Origin: JBLHGU01 sp047615875
GTDB taxonomy: Bacteria; Pseudomonadota; Gammaproteobacteria; Arenicellales; CAJQKF01
Length of the DNA stretch: 48,643 nucleotides
NCBI GenBank assembly: GCA_047615875.1
Contig: JBLHGU010000018.1
Location: forward strand, 1 to 48,643
Reading direction: 5' to 3'
The stretch's first letter is position 1; the number at the start of each line of letters is the position of its first letter. The notes below the pieces were generated by a model that was not told the DNA's origin, did not search any database, and saw only the letters and a list, made by a program, of their open reading frames with translations. Made by a program: the position numbers and the translations under genes. Below, one piece after another: positions 25,011 to 32,922 of this stretch.

Positions 25011-25084
25011 TGGGGGATCGTCTAGTGGTAGGACCGCGGACTCTGACTCCGCTAGCGGGGGTTCGAATCCCTCTCCCCCAGCCA
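25011..25084 (+). tRNA. tRNA-Gln (anticodon CTG)
   Basis: A complete cloverleaf: acceptor TGGGGGA (25011-25017) pairs with TCCCCCA (25074-25080), then discriminator G and an encoded CCA to 25084. The anticodon stem GCGGA/TCCGC (25036-25052) encloses CTCTGAC, giving anticodon CTG at 25043-25045. The T-loop TTCGAAT is present. The 5' U opposite A at the acceptor end is typical of bacterial tRNA-Gln. It reads glutamine CAG codons. Confidence 0.95.
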
Positions 25085-25117
25085 TTTTTGCTGTACTTAC
25101 CCTCTGCAATATTCCCT

Positions 25118-26194
25118 ATGCCGTTACCTGACTCCGACAATGACCAATATCGACTCGTTCCCACTCGTTTACAGGAACAGTTGCCAGACGGATCTACACG
25201 TTGCAATCTATGCCCCTGGCGATGCCGGCTGCGGCATGGTCAGCGTGGTTTTTGCCAGGCTCACGTCAACCGACACGGCACGCTTTACAATTTGAGTTAT
25301 GGAATTGTCTCCAGTCTTGATGTGGGGGTCATAGAAGATAAACCTGTACGCCATTATCGGCCAGGCTCCAAAATATTATCAATTGGTAGCTTCGGTTGCA
25401 GTTTTCGTTGTACGGGTTGTCATAATCTTGAAATTTCCTGGGGTGAAAAAGAACTCGATCTATTAGCTCGAGGAAAATCTACTCAAGCTTATATAGCGCC
25501 TGAAAAAATTGTTGAAGCAGCGATAAGAAGCGGTTGTCAGGGTATTGCTTTCACCTATTCCGAGCCCGTGATATGGCTTGAATATGTTCTCGATGTTTGT
25601 GCAGAAGCCCATAAACAGGGCCTGTTTACCGTTTACGTTAGTAACAGTTTTGTTACCGAAGAAGCGCTTCAGTGTCTGGCTGGGCAAGTTGATGTCTTAT
25701 GCTCAGATATAAAAAGTCTGGATGACCATTTTTATAAGGAAATCTGTGGTAAATCCAATGTTGCTGAGATCCTCAGCTCCCTGGAGGTGGCTCGAGACCT
25801 TGGTTTCCATATAGAAACTCGCACCAATATTATTCCCACCCGTAACGATGACTTAACCATGTTGCGAAACATCGCTATTTGGATTCGTGATCACCTGGGT
25901 GCGGAGAGTCCCTGGCACATTACGCGGTTTTTCCCCGCCTATCAGTTGTCACATTTGCCCCCGACTGATACTGATTTGCTGGAAAAAGTGCGGGATATTG
26001 CAGAAGAAGTCGGATTAATACATGCCTACGCCTATCCTGATCAAGGCTGTGACTGCGCAGTTGACAATTCACCTGTATCCACCTATCTTCTGGATAGTTC
26101 TACTGTGATCGATGATATAAAAAAGTGTGCGGCAGATTGTTGTGATGACTCTGGCGTGCTGTTAAAGAAATATGAATCCAACATAAATGCTTGA
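25118..26194 (+). CDS. amrS: AmmeMemoRadiSam-type radical SAM enzyme
   Basis: The start ATG 25118 gives 358 residues; the frame extends upstream only through the tRNA. Cys94, Cys98 and Cys101 (GCSFRCTGC) are the radical SAM [4Fe-4S] motif, close to the pyruvate formate-lyase activase type. In front of it is a four-cysteine N-terminal set, C29-x2-C32-x3-C36-x9-C46, usual for the AmrS group. AmrS is named for genes co-occurring with AMMECR1 and Memo proteins; neither partner is in this window and the substrate is not established. A tetR-type gene starts 27 bp downstream. Confidence 0.82.
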   Translation: MPLPDSDNDQYRLVPTRLQEQLPDGSTRCNLCPWRCRLRHGQRGFCQAHVNRHGTLYNLSYGIVSSLDVGVIEDKPVRHYRPGSKILSIGSFGCSFRCTGCHNLEISWGEKELDLLARGKSTQAYIAPEKIVEAAIRSGCQGIAFTYSEPVIWLEYVLDVCAEAHKQGLFTVYVSNSFVTEEALQCLAGQVDVLCSDIKSLDDHFYKEICGKSNVAEILSSLEVARDLGFHIETRTNIIPTRNDDLTMLRNIAIWIRDHLGAESPWHITRFFPAYQLSHLPPTDTDLLEKVRDIAEEVGLIHAYAYPDQGCDCAVDNSPVSTYLLDSSTVIDDIKKCAADCCDDSGVLLKKYESNINA

Positions 26195-26221
26195 TTAATT
26201 ATTAAAATTTAACTATTACCA

Positions 26222-26806
26222 ATGCCAAGACCAATAGAGTTCAATAGAAACCAGGTGCTTGAATCAGCCATGCAGGTATTCTGGAGCCAGGGGTATCAGT
26301 CCACCTCCATGCGTGATTTGGTATTGGCCACGGGTTTGCAGCCTGGTAGTTTATATGGTGCATTTAAGAGTAAGCACGAGTTATTTCGTTCAGCTCTTGA
26401 GCGTTACGAGCATCGAATTGATGGCCATGTTGAAAAGTTATTGTCTGGTGAGTTGTCACCTATCAATAGCATCCGTCGATTCTTTGATTCGTTGATTACC
26501 CAGTGTCTGAATGATCATGCTAAGCGTGGTTGCTTGATGGTCAACACCCTGTTGGAAATGCCTGCAGCGGATAAGGTGGTTAGTCAGCAGGTTTCCGCAT
26601 TGGTAAGCAGTATTGAGCAAGCATTTTTTACGTTGCTTATGCAAGCCCGTGAATCTGGTGAGCTTTCCTCCGAGCGTTGCCCTGATGTTCTGTCTAAAGT
26701 GCTAACGTCTGGTATTTTAGGTTTACGGGTGTATAACAAATCCAACCCGTCTCCAGATGAGTTGAAAGTTCTGGTTACCGGTATTCTTTGTTGCCTGGAT
26801 AGATAG
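26222..26806 (+). CDS. TetR/AcrR family transcriptional regulator
   Basis: The 194-residue protein has an N-terminal helix-turn-helix DNA-binding domain (AMQVFWSQGYQSTSMRDLVL, then ATGLQPGSLYGAFKSKHELF, about residues 16-58), followed by a helical ligand-binding domain. The wording of the HTH, QPGSLYGAFKSK, is like regulators of short-chain dehydrogenase or efflux genes, but the ligand and target cannot be read from here. It is downstream of the radical SAM gene and convergent with imuB, with 6 bp between stops. Confidence 0.88.
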   Translation: MPRPIEFNRNQVLESAMQVFWSQGYQSTSMRDLVLATGLQPGSLYGAFKSKHELFRSALERYEHRIDGHVEKLLSGELSPINSIRRFFDSLITQCLNDHAKRGCLMVNTLLEMPAADKVVSQQVSALVSSIEQAFFTLLMQARESGELSSERCPDVLSKVLTSGILGLRVYNKSNPSPDELKVLVTGILCCLDR

Positions 26807-26812
26807 CAGTTT

Positions 26813-28330
26813 TTAGTAAATTCCGTGCAGATACCACCGACGGCTTTTCAGTTCCTGATAAATCCATAGCCGCCTTCCATTAAGATCTGTTGCCTGGCGA
26901 TAATCGCGAGTCACCGATTCATAGTCCCACCAGCCGCTAACAATTCTTTCTCGCTCCGGTTCCAGCTGTAGAGAGCCGTGCAACACGGGATTACCCTTGT
27001 GACAGTTTAGCTCGATAGGTTGACTTAATATCCAGGCCGGACGTGCATGGCCTTCGGGAAGGGTCTTTCCTGTATGCCCCGGCAGACATAATCGCCAGGA
27101 TTTCTCAGGACGATACTCTTCAGTTAAATCTAGCCCATGGACCGCATCCCGACCGAGTCGGCAACGCATACGATCCATGAACATATGATGTGTTTCCTGA
27201 AGAGCTGAAGACTGTCGACTAAATAACTCCAGATTACCACCCGGGTTCGGCGAGATTGTATCGCTAGCCAGGGTGATGCTGCGTATTGGCGCAGATAATT
27301 GCAGGCGTTGTAGTTTCAGGTCAGTCAGTTGATGGACATAATCGGCTCTGTCAGTGGCTGAACCCAGTCGCATACTAAACTCGATACTGTTATTAGCCTG
27401 CCAGAGTTGCCAATTAATACTTTCAACCACACTGTTTCTAGTAATCAGGAACTGTTGTAGTTGTTGGCATAGGTGCCTGGTGATTTGTCCGATCTGTTGT
27501 AAGTTTCCACTCTCTTCATCTAGCTTCAGATGCTGATGAAAATGCTCCTCTGGCTGGTAGGCATGGCGTGGATCAGGACGTTCACCCAGTATGCGTTCCA
27601 GTTGATGTATAAATTTAACACCAAAACGCTTATGTAACCCGGAGCGGGGTAGGCGAAATAACTGTCGCAATACCCCTATACCCATATTTCTTAAAGTTGT
27701 AGCAGTTTTGTCATCGACATCGAGATGCTGCAGTGGAATGTTGCCAAGTAGCGAGCGCAGTTGCCTGCTCTCGGTTTCGCAGATACTGATTTTTGCTTGA
27801 GCGCACAAACTGGCGGAAGCCGGGGTAGGGGTAATAGCCCAGTTAAAGTCACGACAAACCAGCTCCAGGGCGGCACCTACCTGCGTGATAAGTTGTCGAA
27901 TTCCGCCAAATAAACGGCGACTGCCACCAATTTCTATTACCAGATCAGCCGGACCTGCTTCAGATATGAGAGAACTGAACGGGAGTAGACTTTCCGCCAG
28001 AGACTGCAAAAGTATTTGCTCCTGTTCCGGATCTCTTATGCAGGTGACAAGCGCAGGGCTAAGCATCCATGCTTCCTTTAAAGTCATGCCAGGTCGGATG
28101 CCGGCTGCACTGGCAAGATGATTAACTGCAATAACAACATTGTTTTGATGGCGGGGTTGATAGACCGCACAGGCAGATTCATTATCATTGCTGACAGCAA
28201 TGAGGGGTAATGATGAAAAATGCAGGCCAAGCCAAAGTGCTGTGCTTTGTTTAACTAACGGTATGGCCGCTGGCGATTCGGCTGCTGGTTGGGTGGCGAC
28301 CTTTAACGGTGTGGCCTGATGCAGTGACAT
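26813..28330 (-). CDS. imuB: ImuB-like inactive Y-family polymerase
   Basis: ImuB is a Y-family polymerase homologue that has lost catalysis and serves as the hub of the ImuA-ImuB-DnaE2 mutasome in damage-induced mutagenesis. I choose ATG 28330 (505 residues); an in-frame TTG at 28342 overlapping imuA would add four. The first Y-family motif, normally with catalytic aspartates, reads LWLGLHFSSLPLIAV without any. NLELF near residue 373 may be the beta-clamp-binding peptide. It follows imuA directly. No dnaE2 is present in the window. Confidence 0.85.
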   Translation of the reverse strand: MSLHQATPLKVATQPAAESPAAIPLVKQSTALWLGLHFSSLPLIAVSNDNESACAVYQPRHQNNVVIAVNHLASAAGIRPGMTLKEAWMLSPALVTCIRDPEQEQILLQSLAESLLPFSSLISEAGPADLVIEIGGSRRLFGGIRQLITQVGAALELVCRDFNWAITPTPASASLCAQAKISICETESRQLRSLLGNIPLQHLDVDDKTATTLRNMGIGVLRQLFRLPRSGLHKRFGVKFIHQLERILGERPDPRHAYQPEEHFHQHLKLDEESGNLQQIGQITRHLCQQLQQFLITRNSVVESINWQLWQANNSIEFSMRLGSATDRADYVHQLTDLKLQRLQLSAPIRSITLASDTISPNPGGNLELFSRQSSALQETHHMFMDRMRCRLGRDAVHGLDLTEEYRPEKSWRLCLPGHTGKTLPEGHARPAWILSQPIELNCHKGNPVLHGSLQLEPERERIVSGWWDYESVTRDYRQATDLNGRRLWIYQELKSRRWYLHGIY

Positions 28331-28335
28331 ATGGG

Positions 28336-29043
28336 CTAGCAATAGCCAATATCAGAGAAGTTTAGATTTAGCCCTTGATGCGGTCGACCGCCTCGGCACT
28401 TCAGAATATCCGTTACAAGCCCTGTTGCCCTGGGTGATACTTTGATGCGTAACGCCGCTGAAGTGCGTTGACTGGCCAGATATTCCGGGCGAAAGCAGAG
28501 GGCTAGAGCATTGCTCCGTTCTGCTGCTAGCTGTAGTCTGCGCAGTACTTTATTGCCACTTTGATTGAGCCAGAATAGTACGCTACTACAGGTTCCGGAC
28601 TTAAGCGCTTCTTCAATAGTCCACAATACATCGGTATGACTTTTGGGGCGTATAAGCAGTATTTTGTTTAGATCTAGTCCAATGGCTGCCAGGGCTGGGG
28701 CATAGGGCATGTGTGGGGGTGACACCATCGCCATCCAGCGTTGTTGCCGGCTGAGTGATGCTAATGCCGGCAGAGTAATCCAGAGCGTACCGGGTTCATA
28801 ATCAGGAATAAGGATTTCAGTTAGCGCGCCGAGAGGCCAGCCACCGCCAGGTAATCGACGATCCAGACTGTCAAAACCAGTGGATATACTGTGCTCCTGG
28901 TAAGCCAGAGTGCTGTTGCCAAGCTGAATATCTCTTCGGTCAGCAAAGAATCTTTGCTTAATTTCCTGGGCGCGGCTTTTTTTTACACAATTGTCTGATG
29001 TGCAGGGGGAATGCGGCTGGGGATATTGATTGTTTGAATCCAT
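28336..29043 (-). CDS. imuA: ImuA-like SOS mutagenesis protein
   Basis: ImuA is a RecA/SulA-like protein of the damage-inducible mutasome. The 235 residues include STGFDSLDRRLPGGGWPLGA near residue 54, the family hallmark, in which the Walker-like glycine loop is degenerate, then LIPDYEPGTLWITLPALASLS and LLIRPKSHTDVLWTIEEAL. It starts 30 bp after lexA and its stop lies close to the imuB start, so the three genes should be one SOS-controlled transcript. Confidence 0.85.
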   Translation of the reverse strand: MDSNNQYPQPHSPCTSDNCVKKSRAQEIKQRFFADRRDIQLGNSTLAYQEHSISTGFDSLDRRLPGGGWPLGALTEILIPDYEPGTLWITLPALASLSRQQRWMAMVSPPHMPYAPALAAIGLDLNKILLIRPKSHTDVLWTIEEALKSGTCSSVLFWLNQSGNKVLRRLQLAAERSNALALCFRPEYLASQRTSAALRIKVSPRATGLVTDILKCRGGRPHQGLNLNFSDIGYC

Positions 29044-29073
29044 ATCCCCGCAATGCGCCTCAGTCCCGACTGA

Positions 29074-29670
29074 CTAAACTGGCAGGCCGTTACGAAACAG
29101 GCCGACGCCCAGTCCTTCTATCTCAAGATTCTGCTTACGCAGATCCACCCGGATTGGTTCGTAATCAGGGTTCTTGGGTAGCAGGGTGACAATATTGCCA
29201 CGTTGACGAAACTGCTTAACAGTGACCTCATCATCCAGTCTGGCAACCACGATTTGGCCATTTTCTGCTTTGCGGGTGCGGTGTACTGCTAGCAGATCGC
29301 CGTCAAGTATGCCGGCATCCTGCATGCTTTGACCTTTTACACGGAGAAAATAATGTGCCTTAGGGCGAAACATATTGCGCGGTATCGAGTAATGGTCTTC
29401 AATATTTTCTTCAGCCAGAATTGGATTGCCTGCGGCAACACTACCAATCACCGGAATACCCGTTGGCACATTCAGCTGGATACCACGTGATGAGCCGGCA
29501 AATATATTGATAACGCCTTTACGTTCCAGGGCGCGTAAATGATCTTCTGCGGCGTTAGGTGAACGGAAACCGAAGGCCTCACCAATTTCGGCGCGGGTCG
29601 GTGGCATATCATAAAGCTCTATGCTCTTTTTAATAAAGTCAAGGATTTGCTGCTGGCGTTTAGTTAACAT
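29074..29670 (-). CDS. lexA: SOS repressor LexA
   Basis: LexA represses the SOS regulon and is inactivated by RecA-stimulated self-cleavage. I choose ATG 29670, giving 198 residues that start MLTKRQQQILDFIKK, in line with E. coli LexA (202); the frame continues 35 codons upstream through the operator and promoter without similarity. The winged helix holds MPPTRAEIGEAFGFRSPNAA. The cleavage site is the Ala-Gly in GSVAAGNPI, the catalytic serine is in GQSMQDAG and the lysine in VTVKQF. Two LexA-like boxes precede it. Confidence 0.97.
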   Translation of the reverse strand: MLTKRQQQILDFIKKSIELYDMPPTRAEIGEAFGFRSPNAAEDHLRALERKGVINIFAGSSRGIQLNVPTGIPVIGSVAAGNPILAEENIEDHYSIPRNMFRPKAHYFLRVKGQSMQDAGILDGDLLAVHRTRKAENGQIVVARLDDEVTVKQFRQRGNIVTLLPKNPDYEPIRVDLRKQNLEIEGLGVGLFRNGLPV

Positions 29671-29680
29671 TTCTATACAT

Positions 29681-29715
29681 CTGTTATTAATTTCAGTGGC
29701 TGGTATTTTATACAG
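29681..29715 (-). promoter_or_regulatory. Tandem LexA boxes in front of lexA
   Basis: Box A spans 29700-29715: on the plus strand CTGG-N8-ACAG, one base off the CTGT-N8-ACAG consensus, with an A/T-rich centre. Box B spans 29681-29696: CTGT-N8-TCAG, also one base off. Their centres are 19 bp apart, similar to the paired boxes of E. coli lexA. Both lie between 11 and 45 bp upstream of the lexA ATG. Confidence 0.75.
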
Positions 29716-29733
29716 TGATATTTTTAAAATCAA
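29705..29733 (-). promoter_or_regulatory. Promoter of lexA-imuA-imuB
   Basis: On the minus strand TTGATT (29733-29728) and TAAAAT (29710-29705) are separated by 17 bp. The -10 lies inside LexA box A, so repressor binding would block RNA polymerase. Transcription would start near 29698, between or inside the boxes. Confidence 0.55.
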
Positions 29734-29878
29734 TATTGAATTATTGATTGTGGTAAAAAATTTTGACTGATGCAAAGAACACCAGGCAATTGAATTGCCT
29801 GTATGTAACTGATAGATGTGGGTCGGGGGGCGGGTTGCTTTTGAACGATGATGTCAGAAAGAAATCTGTATTCTGAGG

Positions 29879-30583
29879 TTATTTAATTAACTCAATAGAA
29901 GACAGTCGACCTTTTTTATTGCGTTCCATCTTGACTAGATGATTGCTGTGGATGTCCACCCAGATGGTGTACCAGCGGCCGGTCTTTTGGGTTTCTGCGC
30001 GTCGTAATTTATGGGTCTGATAGCTCTTTCCTGCAATAGTCAGAATTTCCTCACCTAAATATTCATAGCGATGGGCTCGAAAACCTGCGCGGCGAATAAT
30101 CATAACATCCACACCATCCAGACCGGCGGCGGATGTGGTAAGTGGCGCAATGGGATATGTGGTGGGTTCTACAACAATTTTGTTGGAGATTTCATATGGT
30201 TTGCCACCATTTGTGGAAATGGCATACTGATCACTGGATTTCGTAACCGTAGTTTCCCCGGCCTTGCGACCACGACGAATTTGATGAAAACCTTCCAATG
30301 CCCAACCATTTTCCGAGTTAGTAAAACTGACAGTCTCGGATGATTCACTACCGCCCAGCATTTGGGCCATTTTCCCAGGTTTTGTGATGGTGGTTAGTGT
30401 GTAGGTATCGCCCTCAGCTACCAGGGATACTTCCAGCAGGCCGAGACTTTTCTTACCAGACTTGGCATCATAGGTGAGTGAGAAAGGTTTAAGCGATGCC
30501 GCAAAAGAGGCTGTTCCGACAAACAGACCGGAGCAAACCAAAAGTACTGATAGAGTGGTGGTTAATAAACTAAAGGTCTTCAA
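29879..30583 (-). CDS. DUF3108 domain exported protein
   Basis: The 234 residues start with a signal peptide (about residues 1-29, ending TASFAA) and continue with a beta-rich domain of the DUF3108 type: LKPFSLTYDAKSGKKSLG, then YEYLGEEILTIAGKSYQTHK and WYTIWVDIHSNHLVKMER. Its function is unknown; the family is periplasmic or envelope-associated and often sits beside purN in gammaproteobacteria. The start is TTG 30583 with GGAG about 10 bp upstream, and it overlaps the end of purN by 14 bp, so it is translationally coupled to it. Confidence 0.8.
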   Translation of the reverse strand: MKTFSLLTTTLSVLLVCSGLFVGTASFAASLKPFSLTYDAKSGKKSLGLLEVSLVAEGDTYTLTTITKPGKMAQMLGGSESSETVSFTNSENGWALEGFHQIRRGRKAGETTVTKSSDQYAISTNGGKPYEISNKIVVEPTTYPIAPLTTSAAGLDGVDVMIIRRAGFRAHRYEYLGEEILTIAGKSYQTHKLRRAETQKTGRWYTIWVDIHSNHLVKMERNKKGRLSSIELIK

Positions 30584-31229
30584 AATATAGCTCCATGCCG
30601 CGTGTATTTAAAAGTGTTCCATCCAGAAATAAGCCTGATGGTTTGTGCTCAAGTCTGCGGTTGGCCAGCCATTCTATCACCAGGGGATAAATGCGGTGTT
30701 CGATGTGATGTACTCTTTGTTGCAGTTCCTGGGCTGTTTGTTCACTGAGTACGTTCAGTTGCCCTTCCACCGCTATCGGCCCGGAATCCAGTTCTGGCGT
30801 AACATAATGCACTGTTGCACCATGCATTTTGGCGCCACTGTCCAGAGCGCGTTGATGGGTGTTAAGCCCCTTTAAGTCAGGTAGCAGAGATGGATGGATG
30901 TTAATCATGCGGCCACGATAGTGTTCGACAAATTCATCAGTAAGAATTCGCATAAAGCCAGCCAAAATCAGCAGGTCAATATTATATTGGTCAATGTGTT
31001 TGATTATTTGTTCATCAAAACTATGCCGATCAACAAAATTCTTATGCTCGATAATGTGGGTTTTTATGCCCGCCTGTTTGGCTCGTTGTAGGCCAAAAGC
31101 TTCCGCTACATTGCTGATGACCACTTCGATCTGGCAAGGAATAGACCGCTCCCTGATAGCATCAATTATCGCTTGCAGATTGGAACCACTGCCGGAAATC
31201 AGAACTGCAGCAATCAGCGGCTTAGCCAA
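30570..31229 (-). CDS. purN: Phosphoribosylglycinamide formyltransferase
   Basis: PurN transfers a formyl group from 10-formyltetrahydrofolate to GAR in purine synthesis. The 219 residues begin with the nucleotide-binding VLISGSGSNLQAIID and have the catalytic region GRMINIHPSLLPDLKGLNTH, and MHGATVHYVTPELDSGPIA with the essential aspartate. The start is TTG 31229, the only start possible because a TGA sits immediately before it; AAGAGG lies just upstream. It overlaps purM by 8 bp. Confidence 0.95.
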   Translation of the reverse strand: MAKPLIAAVLISGSGSNLQAIIDAIRERSIPCQIEVVISNVAEAFGLQRAKQAGIKTHIIEHKNFVDRHSFDEQIIKHIDQYNIDLLILAGFMRILTDEFVEHYRGRMINIHPSLLPDLKGLNTHQRALDSGAKMHGATVHYVTPELDSGPIAVEGQLNVLSEQTAQELQQRVHHIEHRIYPLVIEWLANRRLEHKPSGLFLDGTLLNTRGMELYFEDL

Positions 31230-32247
31230 TCACCACCTCTTGTGGACCGCTCTTGATCTGGCCCAGTACCCAGCATGATTCACCGGACTCTTGAAGCGTA
31301 GCAAGTGTTTGTTCGACATCGTCTGCTGCTACAACCAGTACCATGCCAACACCATAGTTAAAGGTTCTCAGCATTTCTGCCTGGGCAATATTGCCGGTAT
31401 TTTGCAGCCACTGAAAAACCTCCGGCACCTCCCAGCTATTGGCATCAATTGCGGCGCTGCAGTTTTCTGGCAAGATGCGTACTACATTGCCTGGTAACCC
31501 TCCACCGGTTATGTGAGCAACGCCATGGATAGTGACCTGTTTTTGCAGTTGTAGCAGGCTTTTCACATATATTCGGGTAGGTGTTAACAGATGCTCGCCT
31601 AGCGTGGAATCCAGAAATGGCATATCGAGGCCATTCTCGCTAATTTCAAGAACTTTGCGGATCAGCGAATAGCCGTTTGAGTGCGGGCCGGTTGAAGACA
31701 GCCCAATGAGTACATTGCCTGGGGAGATTCGACTGCCGTCAATGATGTCTTCTTTTTCCACCACACCGACGGCGAAGCCCGCCAGGTCATAGTCGCCATC
31801 CTGATACATGCCAGGCATCTCGGCGGTTTCTCCACCCAGTAGAGCGGCGCCTGCCTGCAGACAGCCTTCTGCAATGCCTGCGATGATTGTTTCTCCATGT
31901 TGTGGGTCAAGGCGTGAAACTGCAAAATAATCCAGAAAGAACAACGGTTCGGCACCACAGACAATAATGTCGTTAACACACATGGCAACCAGGTCGATGC
32001 CGATGGTTTCATGTCGACCACTTTCTATAGCGAGTTTTAATTTGGTACCAACGCCATCTGTGCCCGATACTAAAACCGGTTGTTTATAACGATGGGAAGC
32101 CAGTTCAAACAGGCCGCCAAATCCGCCTAGCCCACCCAGGCATTCTGCTCTGGTGGTGCGTTTTGCATGTGGTTTGATACGATCAACCAGTGAATCGCCG
32201 GCATCAATGTCAACGCCTGCGTCTTTATAGGTAAGGGAAATAGTCAT
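31222..32247 (-). CDS. purM: Phosphoribosylformylglycinamidine cyclo-ligase
   Basis: PurM makes aminoimidazole ribotide from FGAM with ATP. I choose ATG 32247, giving 341 residues starting MTISLTYKDAGVDIDAGDSL, which fits E. coli PurM; the open frame extends 24 codons upstream into the promoter region. Conserved parts are VLVSGTDGVGTKLKLA, DLVAMCVNDIIVCGAEPLFF, GGETAEMPGMY and HITGGGLPGN. It is the first gene of purM-purN-DUF3108 and divergent from the phosphatidyltransferase gene. Confidence 0.96.
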   Translation of the reverse strand: MTISLTYKDAGVDIDAGDSLVDRIKPHAKRTTRAECLGGLGGFGGLFELASHRYKQPVLVSGTDGVGTKLKLAIESGRHETIGIDLVAMCVNDIIVCGAEPLFFLDYFAVSRLDPQHGETIIAGIAEGCLQAGAALLGGETAEMPGMYQDGDYDLAGFAVGVVEKEDIIDGSRISPGNVLIGLSSTGPHSNGYSLIRKVLEISENGLDMPFLDSTLGEHLLTPTRIYVKSLLQLQKQVTIHGVAHITGGGLPGNVVRILPENCSAAIDANSWEVPEVFQWLQNTGNIAQAEMLRTFNYGVGMVLVVAADDVEQTLATLQESGESCWVLGQIKSGPQEVVIG

Positions 32248-32286
32248 TGGATAGATGCTACGAAGGAAAAAATATGCTCTAATCGC

Positions 32287-32313
32287 GCCTGAACAGGCCG
32301 GAGTCGGATTATA
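32287..32313 (-). promoter_or_regulatory. Possible purM promoter with palindrome
   Basis: On the minus strand TATAAT occupies 32313-32308, about 60 bp before the purM ATG, but no good -35 stands 16-18 bp upstream. A 12-bp palindrome, GCCTG-AA-CAGGC, lies at 32287-32298, over or just after the expected transcription start. It is not the E. coli PurR operator. Confidence 0.4.
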
Positions 32314-32356
32314 GTCCAACCTTCTGCTTCGCCGGTATCATAATTGTCGTTCGCCA

Positions 32357-32902
32357 ATGATCTCACAGATTCCTAACCTGCTAACATTACTAAGAATCGC
32401 CGCTTCACCGGTATTGGTGTTGTTGCTAATCGATCGTGCCTATGAAACTGCACTATTGGTGTTTTTAATAGCGGGTATTACGGATGGCCTAGACGGTTTT
32501 ATTGCCAAACGATTCAATTTTGTTACCGAACTAGGCGCGATTCTCGACCCGATCGCCGACAAACTGTTAATTCTCAGCGCCTATGTCATGCTAGGAGTGC
32601 TGGGTGATATTCCCCTCTGGCTGCTAATATTGGTGGGTTTTCGAGATCTTTTGATTATCGGTGGATACCTGATATTGAAGACTCTTGAGGGCGATGTGCA
32701 GATGCAACCTACGCTCATTAGTAAATTGAATACTGTTCTCCAGATTACTCTGGTCGTAATGATCTTACTGGAGCAAACGGGCTGGTTGCCATTGGGTATC
32801 CTGATCACTTTGGCGGTGGCTGCGGTTACCGTGACTACGGTATTAAGTGGCGCACATTATGTATGGTACTGGGGTATTCGTGAAGAAAGCCAACGCGACT
32901 AG
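32357..32902 (+). CDS. CDP-alcohol phosphatidyltransferase family protein
   Basis: An integral membrane enzyme of phospholipid synthesis, 181 residues with about five or six membrane segments. The CDP-alcohol motif D-x2-DG-x2-A-R-x8-G-x3-D-x3-D is present as DGLDGFIAKRF then ELGAILDPIAD, with all four aspartates but lysine in place of the usual arginine. It resembles PgsA (phosphatidylglycerophosphate synthase), yet a second, canonical pgsA may exist elsewhere, so the substrate alcohol is left open. hda follows 20 bp downstream. Confidence 0.82.
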   Translation: MISQIPNLLTLLRIAASPVLVLLLIDRAYETALLVFLIAGITDGLDGFIAKRFNFVTELGAILDPIADKLLILSAYVMLGVLGDIPLWLLILVGFRDLLIIGGYLILKTLEGDVQMQPTLISKLNTVLQITLVVMILLEQTGWLPLGILITLAVAAVTVTTVLSGAHYVWYWGIREESQRD

Positions 32903-32922
32903 TTTCGCGGAGTGATATTTCA

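Noticed and set aside
32287..32298. Palindrome near purM as a PurR operator
   Set aside because: It does not resemble the PurR consensus ACGCAAACGTTTGCGT; kept only as a possible unknown operator.
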